Source: Phycisphaerales bacterium (lineage in GTDB: Bacteria > Planctomycetota > Phycisphaerae > Phycisphaerales > UBA1924). Taken from it: 9,544 nucleotides of DNA. The translations under genes and the position numbers were made by a program. The notes under the pieces were generated by a model that had not been told where the DNA came from, made no database searches, and saw only the letters and a program-made list of their open reading frames with translations. Numbering within the stretch: position 1 is the stretch's first letter; each line of letters starts with the position of its first letter. Of this stretch, positions 1 through 6,556 are shown in pieces. The stretch lies in contig JAESSR010000202.1 of NCBI GenBank assembly GCA_016764015.1, positions 1 through 9,544 on the forward strand, in the 5' to 3' direction.

Positions 1-950
1 ACCTTGACAACCAACCCCCACAAGAACCGCGAGACCATCCGCTCTTCAAGCTCTGGAATTTCATTCGGAGGCAAGTCAGAGCTCATGATGATCTGCTTGT
101 TCGATTGATACAGTGCGTTAAATGTATGGAAGAACTCTTCTTGGGTGCGATCTCGTTTGGCAAGGAAATGGATGTCGTCGATCACCAGCACATCCACATC
201 GCGGAAAGCATGCCTGAAATCGACCATATGTCCGGATTGAACCGCGCCCATGAACTGTGTCATAAATCCATCGCACGAGACATAGTGCATCCTGATATTG
301 GGGTGCAACTGTTTAATTTTGAGACAGATTGCCTGGAGCAGGTGCGTTTTGCCAAGCCCGACCCCGCCATGGATAAACAGGGGGTTGTAGGCATGCCCAG
401 GATTCTCAGCCACCGCGGTGGCCGCCGCTTGGGCAATCTGGTTGTTTGGGCCGATCACAAACTGGTCAAACCCATAATCTGGGTTAATAGGCAAGGTATG
501 GTCGCTATCAATCCGGGCACGCTCAGAAGCGACATGTGTTCTCTGAGAACCTAATTTTGGAGCGTTGAGGGATGATGAGTCCGCCCGTACCTGTATCTGG
601 GATTTGGCTACGCTGGGAGCTTGGGCTGTGTTGAGTGTGCTTTGCTGCAACGAGCGTGCTTTTTTGGTGTGCTGGGTGTTTTGGGTCGCCTTTTCCCACT
701 CATCAGCGGGGCCCAAAAGCCGGACTGCGATGAGTTGACCCGTGACGGATCGAACCGCGTCATTAAAAGCATCGAGCCCGTTGAGCCGAAGGTAGTCGCG
801 ATGGAGATCAGAATGGGCACGAACACCAAATGTCCCCGAAACGATTCCCAGGGGTTCGAGATCATCGAACCATCGCCGGGCGACGGCTGGGTGTTCTGTG
901 CGGATGTGCGCAAGGACATCATCCAAGACCTTGTAATCATGGTCGGGCAT
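1..950 (-). CDS. dnaA: DnaA, chromosomal replication initiator ATPase (3' end outside window)
   Basis: DnaA binds DnaA boxes at the origin, forms an ATP-dependent filament, opens the duplex and helps load the helicase. The first 316 residues are visible and the rest, including the DNA-binding domain IV, lies beyond position 1. Residues 1-85 fit domain I, with an AVARRWFDDL helix and a QLIAVRLL strand. Residues 85-155 are a Gln/Ser/Thr-rich linker (domain II). The AAA+ domain follows: FVIGPNN near 164, Walker A GGVGLGKT at 195-202 (Lys201), an initiator-specific helix near 228-250, Walker B VLVIDD at 254-259, sensor I IIMSSD at 287-292, and box VII EERMVSRF with Arg308 as the expected arginine finger. 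The ATG at 950 is preferred because an in-frame TGA lies only 24 bases upstream and domain I begins right after it. A TTG two codons upstream is possible. The Shine-Dalgarno sequence is weak. The gene is divergent from the phosphatase gene, and a DnaA-box-like site overlaps the start codon, which suggests autoregulation. Confidence 0.97.
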   Translation of the reverse strand, partial: MPDHDYKVLDDVLAHIRTEHPAVARRWFDDLEPLGIVSGTFGVRAHSDLHRDYLRLNGLDAFNDAVRSVTGQLIAVRLLGPADEWEKATQNTQHTKKARSLQQSTLNTAQAPSVAKSQIQVRADSSSLNAPKLGSQRTHVASERARIDSDHTLPINPDYGFDQFVIGPNNQIAQAAATAVAENPGHAYNPLFIHGGVGLGKTHLLQAICLKIKQLHPNIRMHYVSCDGFMTQFMGAVQSGHMVDFRHAFRDVDVLVIDDIHFLAKRDRTQEEFFHTFNALYQSNKQIIMSSDLPPNEIPELEERMVSRFLWGLVVK

Positions 951-958
951 GTGCAAAT
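950..958 (-). promoter_or_regulatory. DnaA-box-like site over the dnaA start codon
   Basis: Read on the minus strand the site is ATTTGCACA, one mismatch from TTWTNCACA. It overlaps the first base of the dnaA ATG. On its own it is a weak call, supported only by the other boxes in the same intergenic region. A bound protein here could act as a roadblock to dnaA transcription. Confidence 0.3.
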
Positions 959-1082
959 AACTTTCAATCTGTCAAGCAACGAGGCGGGAATCGTTGCGAT
1001 GCGTTCATCGTTCAATAAAGAAACATTCAGATCGACTCGCTACAGATATCCCCTTATGCGAAATCGTCCCGATGGTGTTCCT

Positions 1083-1113
1083 CAACCCACACCCTAATCA
1101 CTCAAGTGGGTTG
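1083..1113. repeat. 8-bp inverted repeat around the dnaA -10 element
   Basis: CAACCCAC at 1083-1090 is mirrored perfectly by GTGGGTTG at 1106-1113, with a 15-base spacer. Arm centres are 23 bases apart, about two helical turns, as expected for an operator bound by a dimer. The candidate dnaA -10 (1091-1096) sits in the spacer and the predicted start site lies in the left arm. An RNA hairpin in the dnaA leader is unlikely because transcription would start inside the repeat. Confidence 0.4.
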
Positions 1114-1120
1114 TTGTCAA
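1091..1120 (-). promoter_or_regulatory. candidate dnaA promoter
   Basis: On the minus strand a perfect -35 TTGACA (1120-1115) is followed after 18 bases by TAGGGT (1096-1091), which keeps the conserved first, second and last bases of a -10. Predicted transcription starts near 1084, giving a dnaA leader of about 134 bases. The -35 is strong and the -10 is weak. Confidence 0.4.
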
Positions 1121-1143
1121 CCTTTCTCTTGGCAAGTTATACA
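1114..1143 (+). promoter_or_regulatory. candidate promoter of the phosphatase-rpiB operon
   Basis: TTGTCA (1114-1119) is followed after 18 bases by TATACA (1138-1143), or after 17 by TTATAC. It uses almost the same bases as the dnaA -35 on the other strand. The -10 lies within the perfect DnaA box (1137-1145), so DnaA binding should block this promoter. It predicts a leader of about 135 bases before the ATG at 1287. Confidence 0.4.
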
Positions 1144-1145
1144 CA
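1137..1145 (+). promoter_or_regulatory. perfect DnaA box
   Basis: TTATACACA matches the TTATNCACA consensus at every position. It lies about 190 bases upstream of the dnaA start, in the non-coding region between the two divergent genes. Confidence 0.65.
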
Positions 1146-1149
1146 TTGG

Positions 1150-1158
1150 TGTGAATCA
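1150..1158 (-). promoter_or_regulatory. imperfect DnaA box facing the perfect one
   Basis: TGTGAATCA on the plus strand is one mismatch from TGTGNAWAA. It faces the perfect box at 1137-1145 across the four bases TTGG, so the two form an imperfect dyad suited to paired DnaA binding. It also sits in a GGTG-5-CACC inverted repeat (1148-1160), so another regulator could be the real ligand. Confidence 0.4.
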
Positions 1159-1244
1159 CCTAAGATAACTCGGTAGCGTACAGTCGGTTTGCGGAGAGTA
1201 CACGCGGCTGAGCAATACGCTATCCTTTCTCTCAACAAAAGTTG

Positions 1245-1253
1245 TGTGAATCA
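1245..1253 (-). promoter_or_regulatory. second copy of the imperfect DnaA box
   Basis: This is the same nine bases, TGTGAATCA, as at 1150-1158, 95 bases downstream. It again sits between short inverted arms (GTTG at 1241-1244, CAAC at 1252-1255). It is 34 bases upstream of the phosphatase start. Exact repetition of a 9-mer within about 100 non-coding bases is unlikely to be chance, but whether DnaA binds it is inference. Confidence 0.35.
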
Positions 1254-1286
1254 ACACGATCAGACAGATGACGGAGCATCGAGCCA

Positions 1287-1742
1287 ATGGCGATACCAAA
1301 GAAGCACATTTTGTTCGTTTGCACCGGCAACACCTGCCGATCGCCGATGGCCCAGGCGATTGCTCAGAAACTCATCAGCGAGTTTGACTCGCCCAGTTGC
1401 TCAATCAGTGTAAATTCGGCTGGAGTCTCAGCTGGAGATGGATATCAGGCATCGCCGCAGGCGGTTGAAGCACTCACCCGGCGCCAGATTGACCTTTCTG
1501 GGCACCAATCCAAGATGATCACCCCAGAGCTTATCAAACAGGCTGATCTCATCTTTACCATGACCCCGGCACACGCCCAAGCGGTGATTGGGCTCGTTCA
1601 AGGCGCTATTGATAAGGTTTTTCCGCTCGATACACGCCATCCAATCGCAGATCCGTTCGGACAGCCTGTCGAGGTCTATTGTGATGTGGCAGATGAGCTT
1701 GAACCACTCATCCAAATCAGGCTCGAGGAGATTCTCGCATGA
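1287..1742 (+). CDS. low-molecular-weight phosphatase, YwlE-type (probable protein-arginine phosphatase)
   Basis: This cytoplasmic enzyme of 151 residues, the usual family size, removes phosphate from proteins through a phosphocysteine intermediate. The P-loop CTGNTCRSP near the N-terminus holds nucleophile Cys12 and Arg18. The general-acid loop is ADPFGQP with Asp122. The P-loop CTGNTCR equals the one I recall for Bacillus YwlE, and Thr16 corresponds to the threonine that gives YwlE preference for phosphoarginine. Tyrosine-specific members usually have a bulky residue there. It is not a typical arsenate reductase, which tends to read CTGNSCRSQ. The ATG at 1287 has GGAG ten bases upstream (1273-1276), slightly far. 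The stop overlaps the rpiB start, and the same gene pair (ywlE-ywlF) occurs in Bacillus, so the two are very likely co-transcribed. The family is certain; arginine specificity is inferred from one residue and the context. Confidence 0.93.
   Translation: MAIPKKHILFVCTGNTCRSPMAQAIAQKLISEFDSPSCSISVNSAGVSAGDGYQASPQAVEALTRRQIDLSGHQSKMITPELIKQADLIFTMTPAHAQAVIGLVQGAIDKVFPLDTRHPIADPFGQPVEVYCDVADELEPLIQIRLEEILA
1725..1730 (+). promoter_or_regulatory. Shine-Dalgarno sequence fixing the rpiB start
   Basis: GAGGAG lies eight bases before the ATG at 1739, inside the end of the phosphatase gene. It is the strongest ribosome binding site in the window. It supports the overlapping ATGA start and hence the Ser-rich N-terminus of RpiB. 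Confidence 0.7.
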
Positions 1743-2254
1743 CCGATTCTTCATCATTGTCATCTTCATCATTAAACCCGCTCCGGGTGATCATCGGTGC
1801 CGACCATCGGGGCATGGACACCGCCCAGCGTGTGCAAGAAACACTCACCCAACTCGGTTATCAAGCATCAATCATCCAAGCCTGCGAAGGCAGCAGCGAT
1901 TATCCTGAACAGGCGTATGCGGTCGGGCATGAAATGAACGCGGGCAACGCCGATCGGGGCGTGCTGATCTGTGGCACAGGGATCGGCATGTCGATCGCAG
2001 CCAACAAGGTCAACGGGCTCCGCGCAGCATTGGTCCATGACGAGCTCACCGCCCAGCTCTCTCGATCTCACAATGATGCCAATGTGCTGTGTCTGTCAGC
2101 CGATCTGCTCGGCGAACGGCTCATTGATAAGGTTATTGAGGTGTGGATGAATACCGAGTTTGAAGGCGGGCGACACAAACGCCGAGTCGACAAGATCACC
2201 GCGATCCAAGACGGGCTCGATCCGTGCACAACTACCGAATCACCCACCAGCTAA
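1739..2254 (+). CDS. rpiB: ribose-5-phosphate isomerase B
   Basis: RpiB interconverts ribose 5-phosphate and ribulose 5-phosphate in the non-oxidative pentose phosphate pathway. Family signatures are in order: IIGADHRG near 18-25 (Asp22, His23), SDYPEQA near 53-59, GVLICGTGIGMSIAANK at 74-90 with the catalytic Cys78, SRSHNDANVLCL at 108-119 with His111, and EGGRHKRRVDKI at 142-153 with phosphate-binding arginines. It has 171 residues against about 150 for typical members. The excess is an N-terminal Ser-rich tail of about 14 residues and a loose C-terminal tail after 160. The tail comes from a short DNA repeat. ATG overlap with the upstream stop and a good ribosome binding site argue for translational coupling to the phosphatase. 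RpiB relatives include galactose-6-phosphate isomerase subunits, but the single-chain form and the neighbour favour RpiB. Confidence 0.95.
   Translation: MTDSSSLSSSSLNPLRVIIGADHRGMDTAQRVQETLTQLGYQASIIQACEGSSDYPEQAYAVGHEMNAGNADRGVLICGTGIGMSIAANKVNGLRAALVHDELTAQLSRSHNDANVLCLSADLLGERLIDKVIEVWMNTEFEGGRHKRRVDKITAIQDGLDPCTTTESPTS
1748..1773 (+). repeat. short direct repeat encoding the RpiB Ser-rich tail
   Basis: TCTTCATCATT occurs at 1748-1758 and again at 1763-1773, a 15-base (five-codon) period that keeps frame. It encodes most of the SSSLSSSSL stretch. Slippage or duplication is the likely origin. Confidence 0.6.
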
Positions 2255-2259
2255 ATTGC

Positions 2260-5200
2260 CTATTGAACCGCCTTTGTCGTACGCACAAACACGGAAACCT
2301 CATTGAATCCAACGATGATGCCGCCGGTGATTGCGGCGATTGATGTCGCTGAGCGATCGAGCACCCGCGGGATTGTGAGTGTGGTCGTGTCGAGCAACCT
2401 TGCATCATGGAGATCAAGCAGGAGCAGCGTTGTGTGTGATTCATCACTCAACTGCTGAGTCCGTTGTGCGAACACCACACGGTTGAGCCCCCAGGCGCTG
2501 TACATCATGGATGCCGCAGTGCTGATCGGATCATTGGCAATGAGCTGTTGGTGCTGATCGAACACCGAGAACCCGTGTGATCCGGCAACCAACACCGAGT
2601 TCACCATCGGGCGCACCTGAATCCAGCTCCTTGGGGTGAGCTGTTGACGCAGATTGAGCGGGCGGGATTGATGGGCACCTTGGGCAAGGCTCAAAGACCA
2701 AAGATCGGTTGATGAGTTGAGCACCAGGAGCTGATCACCCGCGATCCAGCCGCCGAGCGATTCATGGAGTGATTCATCGCTGATCATCCAATCGATCGAT
2801 CCCTGATTGGTATTGATGGCGACGATTCGTTCTTTGGTCGCAACAAACAGATTGCCATCGGCCCCGACACGAATCCACCTGGGTGATTGTCCGAACCGGT
2901 CGATGACCTGAATGGTTTCGCCGGTGCGCGGGTTGATTGATGCGACGATTGAGGTGGTTGATCCTCTTTGTTGTTCGAGCGCATTATCGAGGTGCATGAC
3001 GCCACAGATCCCGAGCACCCCACCTTTGAGATCAATGTCGTACACCCGGTTGGCGGGCAGGTCGATCTGCCAGAGTTTGTCTCCGGTGAAGAGATCAACC
3101 CCCATTGCTCTGCCAATCCGATCGGTGATAATCAGCGTATGCCCGTCGGTGACGACGACGAGCTGATTGATCGGGGCTTGCCCTTGGGCGGGTGCAGTGA
3201 ATATCCCATCAACACGCGCGATATCATCGGGGATTCGTTGCGAGTTTTCAGCGAGGGTTGTACGGATATTTTCGATCGACCACACAACCTTGCCTGTGGT
3301 TGTTTCGATCGCTTCGATCGTCCCGGTGTCGGGTGTGTCGGAGCCTTCGGGCCAAAGGATGAGTGTGCGTGATTCATCCTGCCAGGGGATGATCGGGGTC
3401 TCGTTGGATCTGGCTTTGCGCGACCAAACGGTTTCAAATACATTGCGCCCAACGCGGAGATAGCTGATCCGTCCGAGCTGGGGGGCGTGCATGACGATTC
3501 CGCCCTGATCGATCCGGTGGACTGGGTTGATCGGCGAGCCTGCGATTAAAACAGGTTGATCGTCTTGGAGAAAGACATCGCCGAGCACCGGGAGCTGGGC
3601 AGCGATCCGGGCTTTGCGGGTGATCTGATCTTGTGTGATTTCTTCGCCTGCGACTCGGATGGTGAGCTTTGGAAAATCGAGGATTAGCTGGGCAGCGAGG
3701 GTCTGGGCGTCTTTGGCGCGGTTCGTCGAGATCATCCCGGTGATCGCGTGTTCTGCGAGCAGGTCAATGGTGTGTTGATCAACATGCTCGCCGAGCTTGT
3801 CGAGCGAGCGGGCAGCATCGAGCCCGTTATTGGCGGCTGTAATCATCGCGGGTGTTTGTGACTTTGATCGCCAAAGATTGGCGCTGGTGAGCCAGAGCTT
3901 TGGGGTGATGGTTGCCCAAGGGTATCGGACAGCGAGCTGCTCATAGGGCTTTGGGGTGTCAGCATTCTCAAGGAAAATCTGCTCGGCTTGGGCGAGCTGA
4001 TTAATTTTGTGGTACGAACTGTAGCCATTGATTTCGAGGAGTGCGCCGATGCGCCGGGTTGCTTCGATCCCGCCCCGGACAGCGATCCCGGTGCCCTTCC
4101 ACATCGAAGCGCTCAACGCAGGCTGATCGAGGATATCTTGATACGCATCAATCGCATTGATTGCTTTTCCCCGCAGCGCGTTCCAGTTGCCCAGAGCCAT
4201 CCGATGGGCAACCACCTGTTCGTGCGAGTGTGCTAAATCTGAGAGCAAATCGAAGAGAACGGTCATCTCTTTTGCTGGGAGGAGTTGCTCGTTGGGTTGG
4301 GCAGATTGAGTCGGCGTGACGAGATCGTGCAGGACAGCAAAGAGCTGATTATTGAGTTCCTCGCGTTGTGTGATCGGCTGGCGAGCAATGACATCCCGTG
4401 CGCGAACCACAGCAGGCACCACCTCATCAACTCGGTGGGCACGGTGGGCAAGCTGGGCGAGGGTGATGGCTGATGCAGGGTCGGTATCTATGCGATCCCC
4501 GAGCATCGCCGAGGCGGTCTCCCACGCAAGGTAGCTCGACACATTCATCTCATCAACCACGAGCAACTGACCATCAAGGGCGATGATGTTGCCTGTAGAG
4601 TCGAGCTCGGTGTGGTGCTTATATTGGGGTCGGCGTGGATCAAGAATCTGCACACCCGTTTCGATCGGTGCCAGCAGCTTCTTACCCATCACCACCACAC
4701 GCCCGCGGATGCCTGTTGTGCTGCCTGAGATTTCTGATCGGGTGCTCGCAGCATGCTCGAAGCGGTTGGCGGGGAAGTAGGTGACCTGGAACTTGCTCAC
4801 ACACGCGATCAAGCCGTCAACCTCTAGCAGATACAACGCCTCGCCCACAGGCTCAGCGGGGCGCGTTGAAAGTGTTTGACCAGTGTTCAAATCGAGCTGT
4901 ATGATCTTTGTGCCATCGCTTGAAAGGGTGAAGAACCCAAACTCATTGATCACAGGCGTATTGTTCGAAAACGAGGGTCGGCTGAACCGGGCGTACAAAT
5001 CTGGAGCCGGCAACGGTCGAGCCCAGAGCACACGACCGGTAGCAGATTCGATTGCAAATCCGAGCCCGATGTGATCGGTCCAATAGACAACGCCATCGGC
5101 GAGTGTCGGCGAGTGGGCAAGCTGTCCCATCTGTTGGAACGGGAGCGAGCCTGCGGAGGCTATCTGTCGAACCCAGAGCAGATCACCCGTCGCCGCATCG

Positions 5201-6435
5201 AGCCCGACGATCGAGAGCGTAATGAGCCGTTTGCGTCGATTGTTGGTTCGTGCCCCGACGAGCACGATGCCTTCGTCAACGACAACTTGGCCACGGATTG
5301 ACGCATCGCTCAGTGTTGAATCAAGCGTGCTGATATCAACCGACCAATGGACTTTGCCGGTGTTGGCATCGAGTTTGAGCAGGCGTGAGCTGCCGTTGCG
5401 TTTGCCGTCACGCGGGATGCCCGCGGGCACATACAAATCATGACCGATCGCGGTGATGGTTGTTGCGTCTTCGATCACCCGCCCGAGGCGGGCGCGGGTA
5501 TCAGGGGCGACGGGCATCTCGCTTATGTCTGCCGAGGTTCCAAGCCTCCAGATCGGGCGGAGGGTAAAGCGATCGAAGCATGAGACCGTGATGCCATCGT
5601 TGGTATACAGGAAGTCGCCCATGACCACCGGGGCAGCCCACGCGGTGGGTTCCCAGTTCGCGCCCGAGAGCCTGTTGTTGCTGAGATTCTCAAGCCGATT
5701 GATCTGAGCCTGAGGCGTCAACTCGGCTTGTCCCAGTGCGCTCGGGAGGATTCCATCAAGATTCACATTGGATTGGGTAGTCGTTTGTTTCCAAGGCAGC
5801 GAACTTTGGGCTTGAGGGGACACAAACGGGGGAGTAAACGATGTTGTAAAATTCGCAGCCAGCTTTGAAAGCTTGGTTGTTTGGTTGGTAAAGAGATCGG
5901 CGTCTGGGTGGGATTTGAGATTATCAAGCAGGCGCAGGCTCGCATGAAAATGGGCACCCTCGATAAGTGTCTGGATTTGATGGATCGATGCAATCATCCC
6001 AGGTTCTGTCAGCCACGCATCGCGTGCAACGCGTTCCCATTGACCTTCATCGAGCATTCGTTTGGCCGACGGGCTTCTTTGGGTGCGATAGAGTGCTAAG
6101 AGCTCAGGCTCATCAAGCACAAAGCGGTGCATGCGTTGACGCACAGGGATAAAAACACCCGGCGTGTGCCCTTCGATGAGCCGATCACCCAGCTCGGTGA
6201 TAATCTGATTCACTAAACGAGCCGCCTCGTCGAGGTTGTCTTGTGCGATGAGTTCGGGGAGCCGAAGCAAAGATTCAGAAGCGATCGGCGAGTCGGCGAT
6301 ATAGATCGGATTCTCGATCGGCTCAACACCCGAGTTGCCCAACTGTTGGGCACACACGGTTTGCGGCGTGGACACAAGCAAGCAGGTGAAGGCAAGAGCA
6401 ATAAGAGCTTGGTTGCGTGCAATAACTGACTCCAT
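2260..6435 (-). CDS. secreted PQQ-like beta-propeller protein with central helical repeats
   Basis: A 1391-residue exported protein of unknown function. Residues 1-29 look like a signal peptide: short n-region MESVIARNQ, hydrophobic core ALIALAFTCLLV, cleavage after Val-Cys-Ala29. Residues 60-195 are helical, with a pattern (paired VRQRMHRFV, LLALYR, AKRML, WLTEPG, then an ALRLLDNL-like helix) that I associate with large planctomycete PQQ-repeat proteins. Residues 265-640 form a first propeller with typical blade turns such as LDANTGKVHW (355-364), LDAATGDLLW (412-421) and IESATGRVLW (462-471). Residues 650-945 are TPR-like helices. Residues 950-1391 form a second propeller (TTTGKVVW near 1046, DLFTGDKLW near 1114, NTNQGSIDW near 1208). 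No quinoprotein dehydrogenase catalytic set was recognised, so a binding or scaffold role is likelier than an enzyme. The ATG at 6435 was chosen for the signal peptide; the frame stays open to 6549, but that extension is not signal-like. No clear Shine-Dalgarno sequence is present. Confidence 0.85.
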   Translation of the reverse strand: MESVIARNQALIALAFTCLLVSTPQTVCAQQLGNSGVEPIENPIYIADSPIASESLLRLPELIAQDNLDEAARLVNQIITELGDRLIEGHTPGVFIPVRQRMHRFVLDEPELLALYRTQRSPSAKRMLDEGQWERVARDAWLTEPGMIASIHQIQTLIEGAHFHASLRLLDNLKSHPDADLFTNQTTKLSKLAANFTTSFTPPFVSPQAQSSLPWKQTTTQSNVNLDGILPSALGQAELTPQAQINRLENLSNNRLSGANWEPTAWAAPVVMGDFLYTNDGITVSCFDRFTLRPIWRLGTSADISEMPVAPDTRARLGRVIEDATTITAIGHDLYVPAGIPRDGKRNGSSRLLKLDANTGKVHWSVDISTLDSTLSDASIRGQVVVDEGIVLVGARTNNRRKRLITLSIVGLDAATGDLLWVRQIASAGSLPFQQMGQLAHSPTLADGVVYWTDHIGLGFAIESATGRVLWARPLPAPDLYARFSRPSFSNNTPVINEFGFFTLSSDGTKIIQLDLNTGQTLSTRPAEPVGEALYLLEVDGLIACVSKFQVTYFPANRFEHAASTRSEISGSTTGIRGRVVVMGKKLLAPIETGVQILDPRRPQYKHHTELDSTGNIIALDGQLLVVDEMNVSSYLAWETASAMLGDRIDTDPASAITLAQLAHRAHRVDEVVPAVVRARDVIARQPITQREELNNQLFAVLHDLVTPTQSAQPNEQLLPAKEMTVLFDLLSDLAHSHEQVVAHRMALGNWNALRGKAINAIDAYQDILDQPALSASMWKGTGIAVRGGIEATRRIGALLEINGYSSYHKINQLAQAEQIFLENADTPKPYEQLAVRYPWATITPKLWLTSANLWRSKSQTPAMITAANNGLDAARSLDKLGEHVDQHTIDLLAEHAITGMISTNRAKDAQTLAAQLILDFPKLTIRVAGEEITQDQITRKARIAAQLPVLGDVFLQDDQPVLIAGSPINPVHRIDQGGIVMHAPQLGRISYLRVGRNVFETVWSRKARSNETPIIPWQDESRTLILWPEGSDTPDTGTIEAIETTTGKVVWSIENIRTTLAENSQRIPDDIARVDGIFTAPAQGQAPINQLVVVTDGHTLIITDRIGRAMGVDLFTGDKLWQIDLPANRVYDIDLKGGVLGICGVMHLDNALEQQRGSTTSIVASINPRTGETIQVIDRFGQSPRWIRVGADGNLFVATKERIVAINTNQGSIDWMISDESLHESLGGWIAGDQLLVLNSSTDLWSLSLAQGAHQSRPLNLRQQLTPRSWIQVRPMVNSVLVAGSHGFSVFDQHQQLIANDPISTAASMMYSAWGLNRVVFAQRTQQLSDESHTTLLLLDLHDARLLDTTTLTIPRVLDRSATSIAAITGGIIVGFNEVSVFVRTTKAVQ

Positions 6436-6450
6436 CTGAATACAAGCGAC

Positions 6451-6463
6451 TATTCTAAGAATA
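6451..6463. repeat. 13-bp palindrome near the propeller-protein start
   Basis: TATTCT-A-AGAATA is a perfect 6-1-6 inverted repeat centred 22 bases upstream of the ATG at 6435. It overlaps the only -10-like hexamer in this stretch (TAGAAT on the minus strand). Its position suits a repressor operator; the ligand is unknown. Confidence 0.35.
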
Positions 6464-6556
6464 GGACATCGGGCGCAGCCAATGTAGCAAACCGGCTCGT
6501 ATAGGCCAGGGTTGCGTCCGAAAAATCCGAGATCAACTACCCAGAACACATAAAGA

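Larger units (their letters stand above)
951..1286. promoter_or_regulatory. dnaA / phosphatase divergent regulatory region, possible oriC
   Basis: These 336 bases hold no convincing gene. They contain a perfect DnaA box (1137-1145), a facing imperfect box four bases away (1150-1158), a second copy of that imperfect box (1245-1253) and another at the dnaA start (950-958). Candidate promoters for both flanking genes share a -35 region near 1114-1120, and an 8-bp inverted repeat surrounds the proposed dnaA -10. DnaA represses its own gene in several bacteria, and origins often lie beside dnaA, so autoregulation is the simplest reading. An origin is possible, but I see no strongly AT-rich unwinding stretch and only one perfect box. 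GATC, frequent elsewhere in the window, occurs only about twice here. Confidence 0.5.

Noticed and set aside
105..554. 149-codon open frame on the plus strand
   Set aside because: It is the antisense of the dnaA AAA+ domain, whose Walker A, Walker B and arginine-finger motifs are intact on the minus strand.
608..1097. Open frames on both strands over the dnaA 5' end (135 and 158 codons)
   Set aside because: They overlap DnaA domains I-II out of frame or antisense and show no family pattern, while the DnaA frame continues smoothly from 950.
1287..1742. Thioredoxin-coupled arsenate reductase (ArsC)
   Set aside because: The loop reads CTGNTCRSP with the ADPFGQP acid loop, and the extra redox cysteine region of ArsC is not seen; rpiB context also fits YwlE.
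2260..6435. PQQ-dependent alcohol dehydrogenase
   Set aside because: No vicinal cysteine pair or calcium/PQQ catalytic set was recognised, and the two-propeller layout with helical insert does not match.
6436..6549. 38-residue upstream extension of the propeller protein
   Set aside because: The extension is Cys- and Gly-rich and not signal-like; a clean signal peptide begins at the ATG at 6435, so this is likely untranslated upstream sequence that happens to be open.
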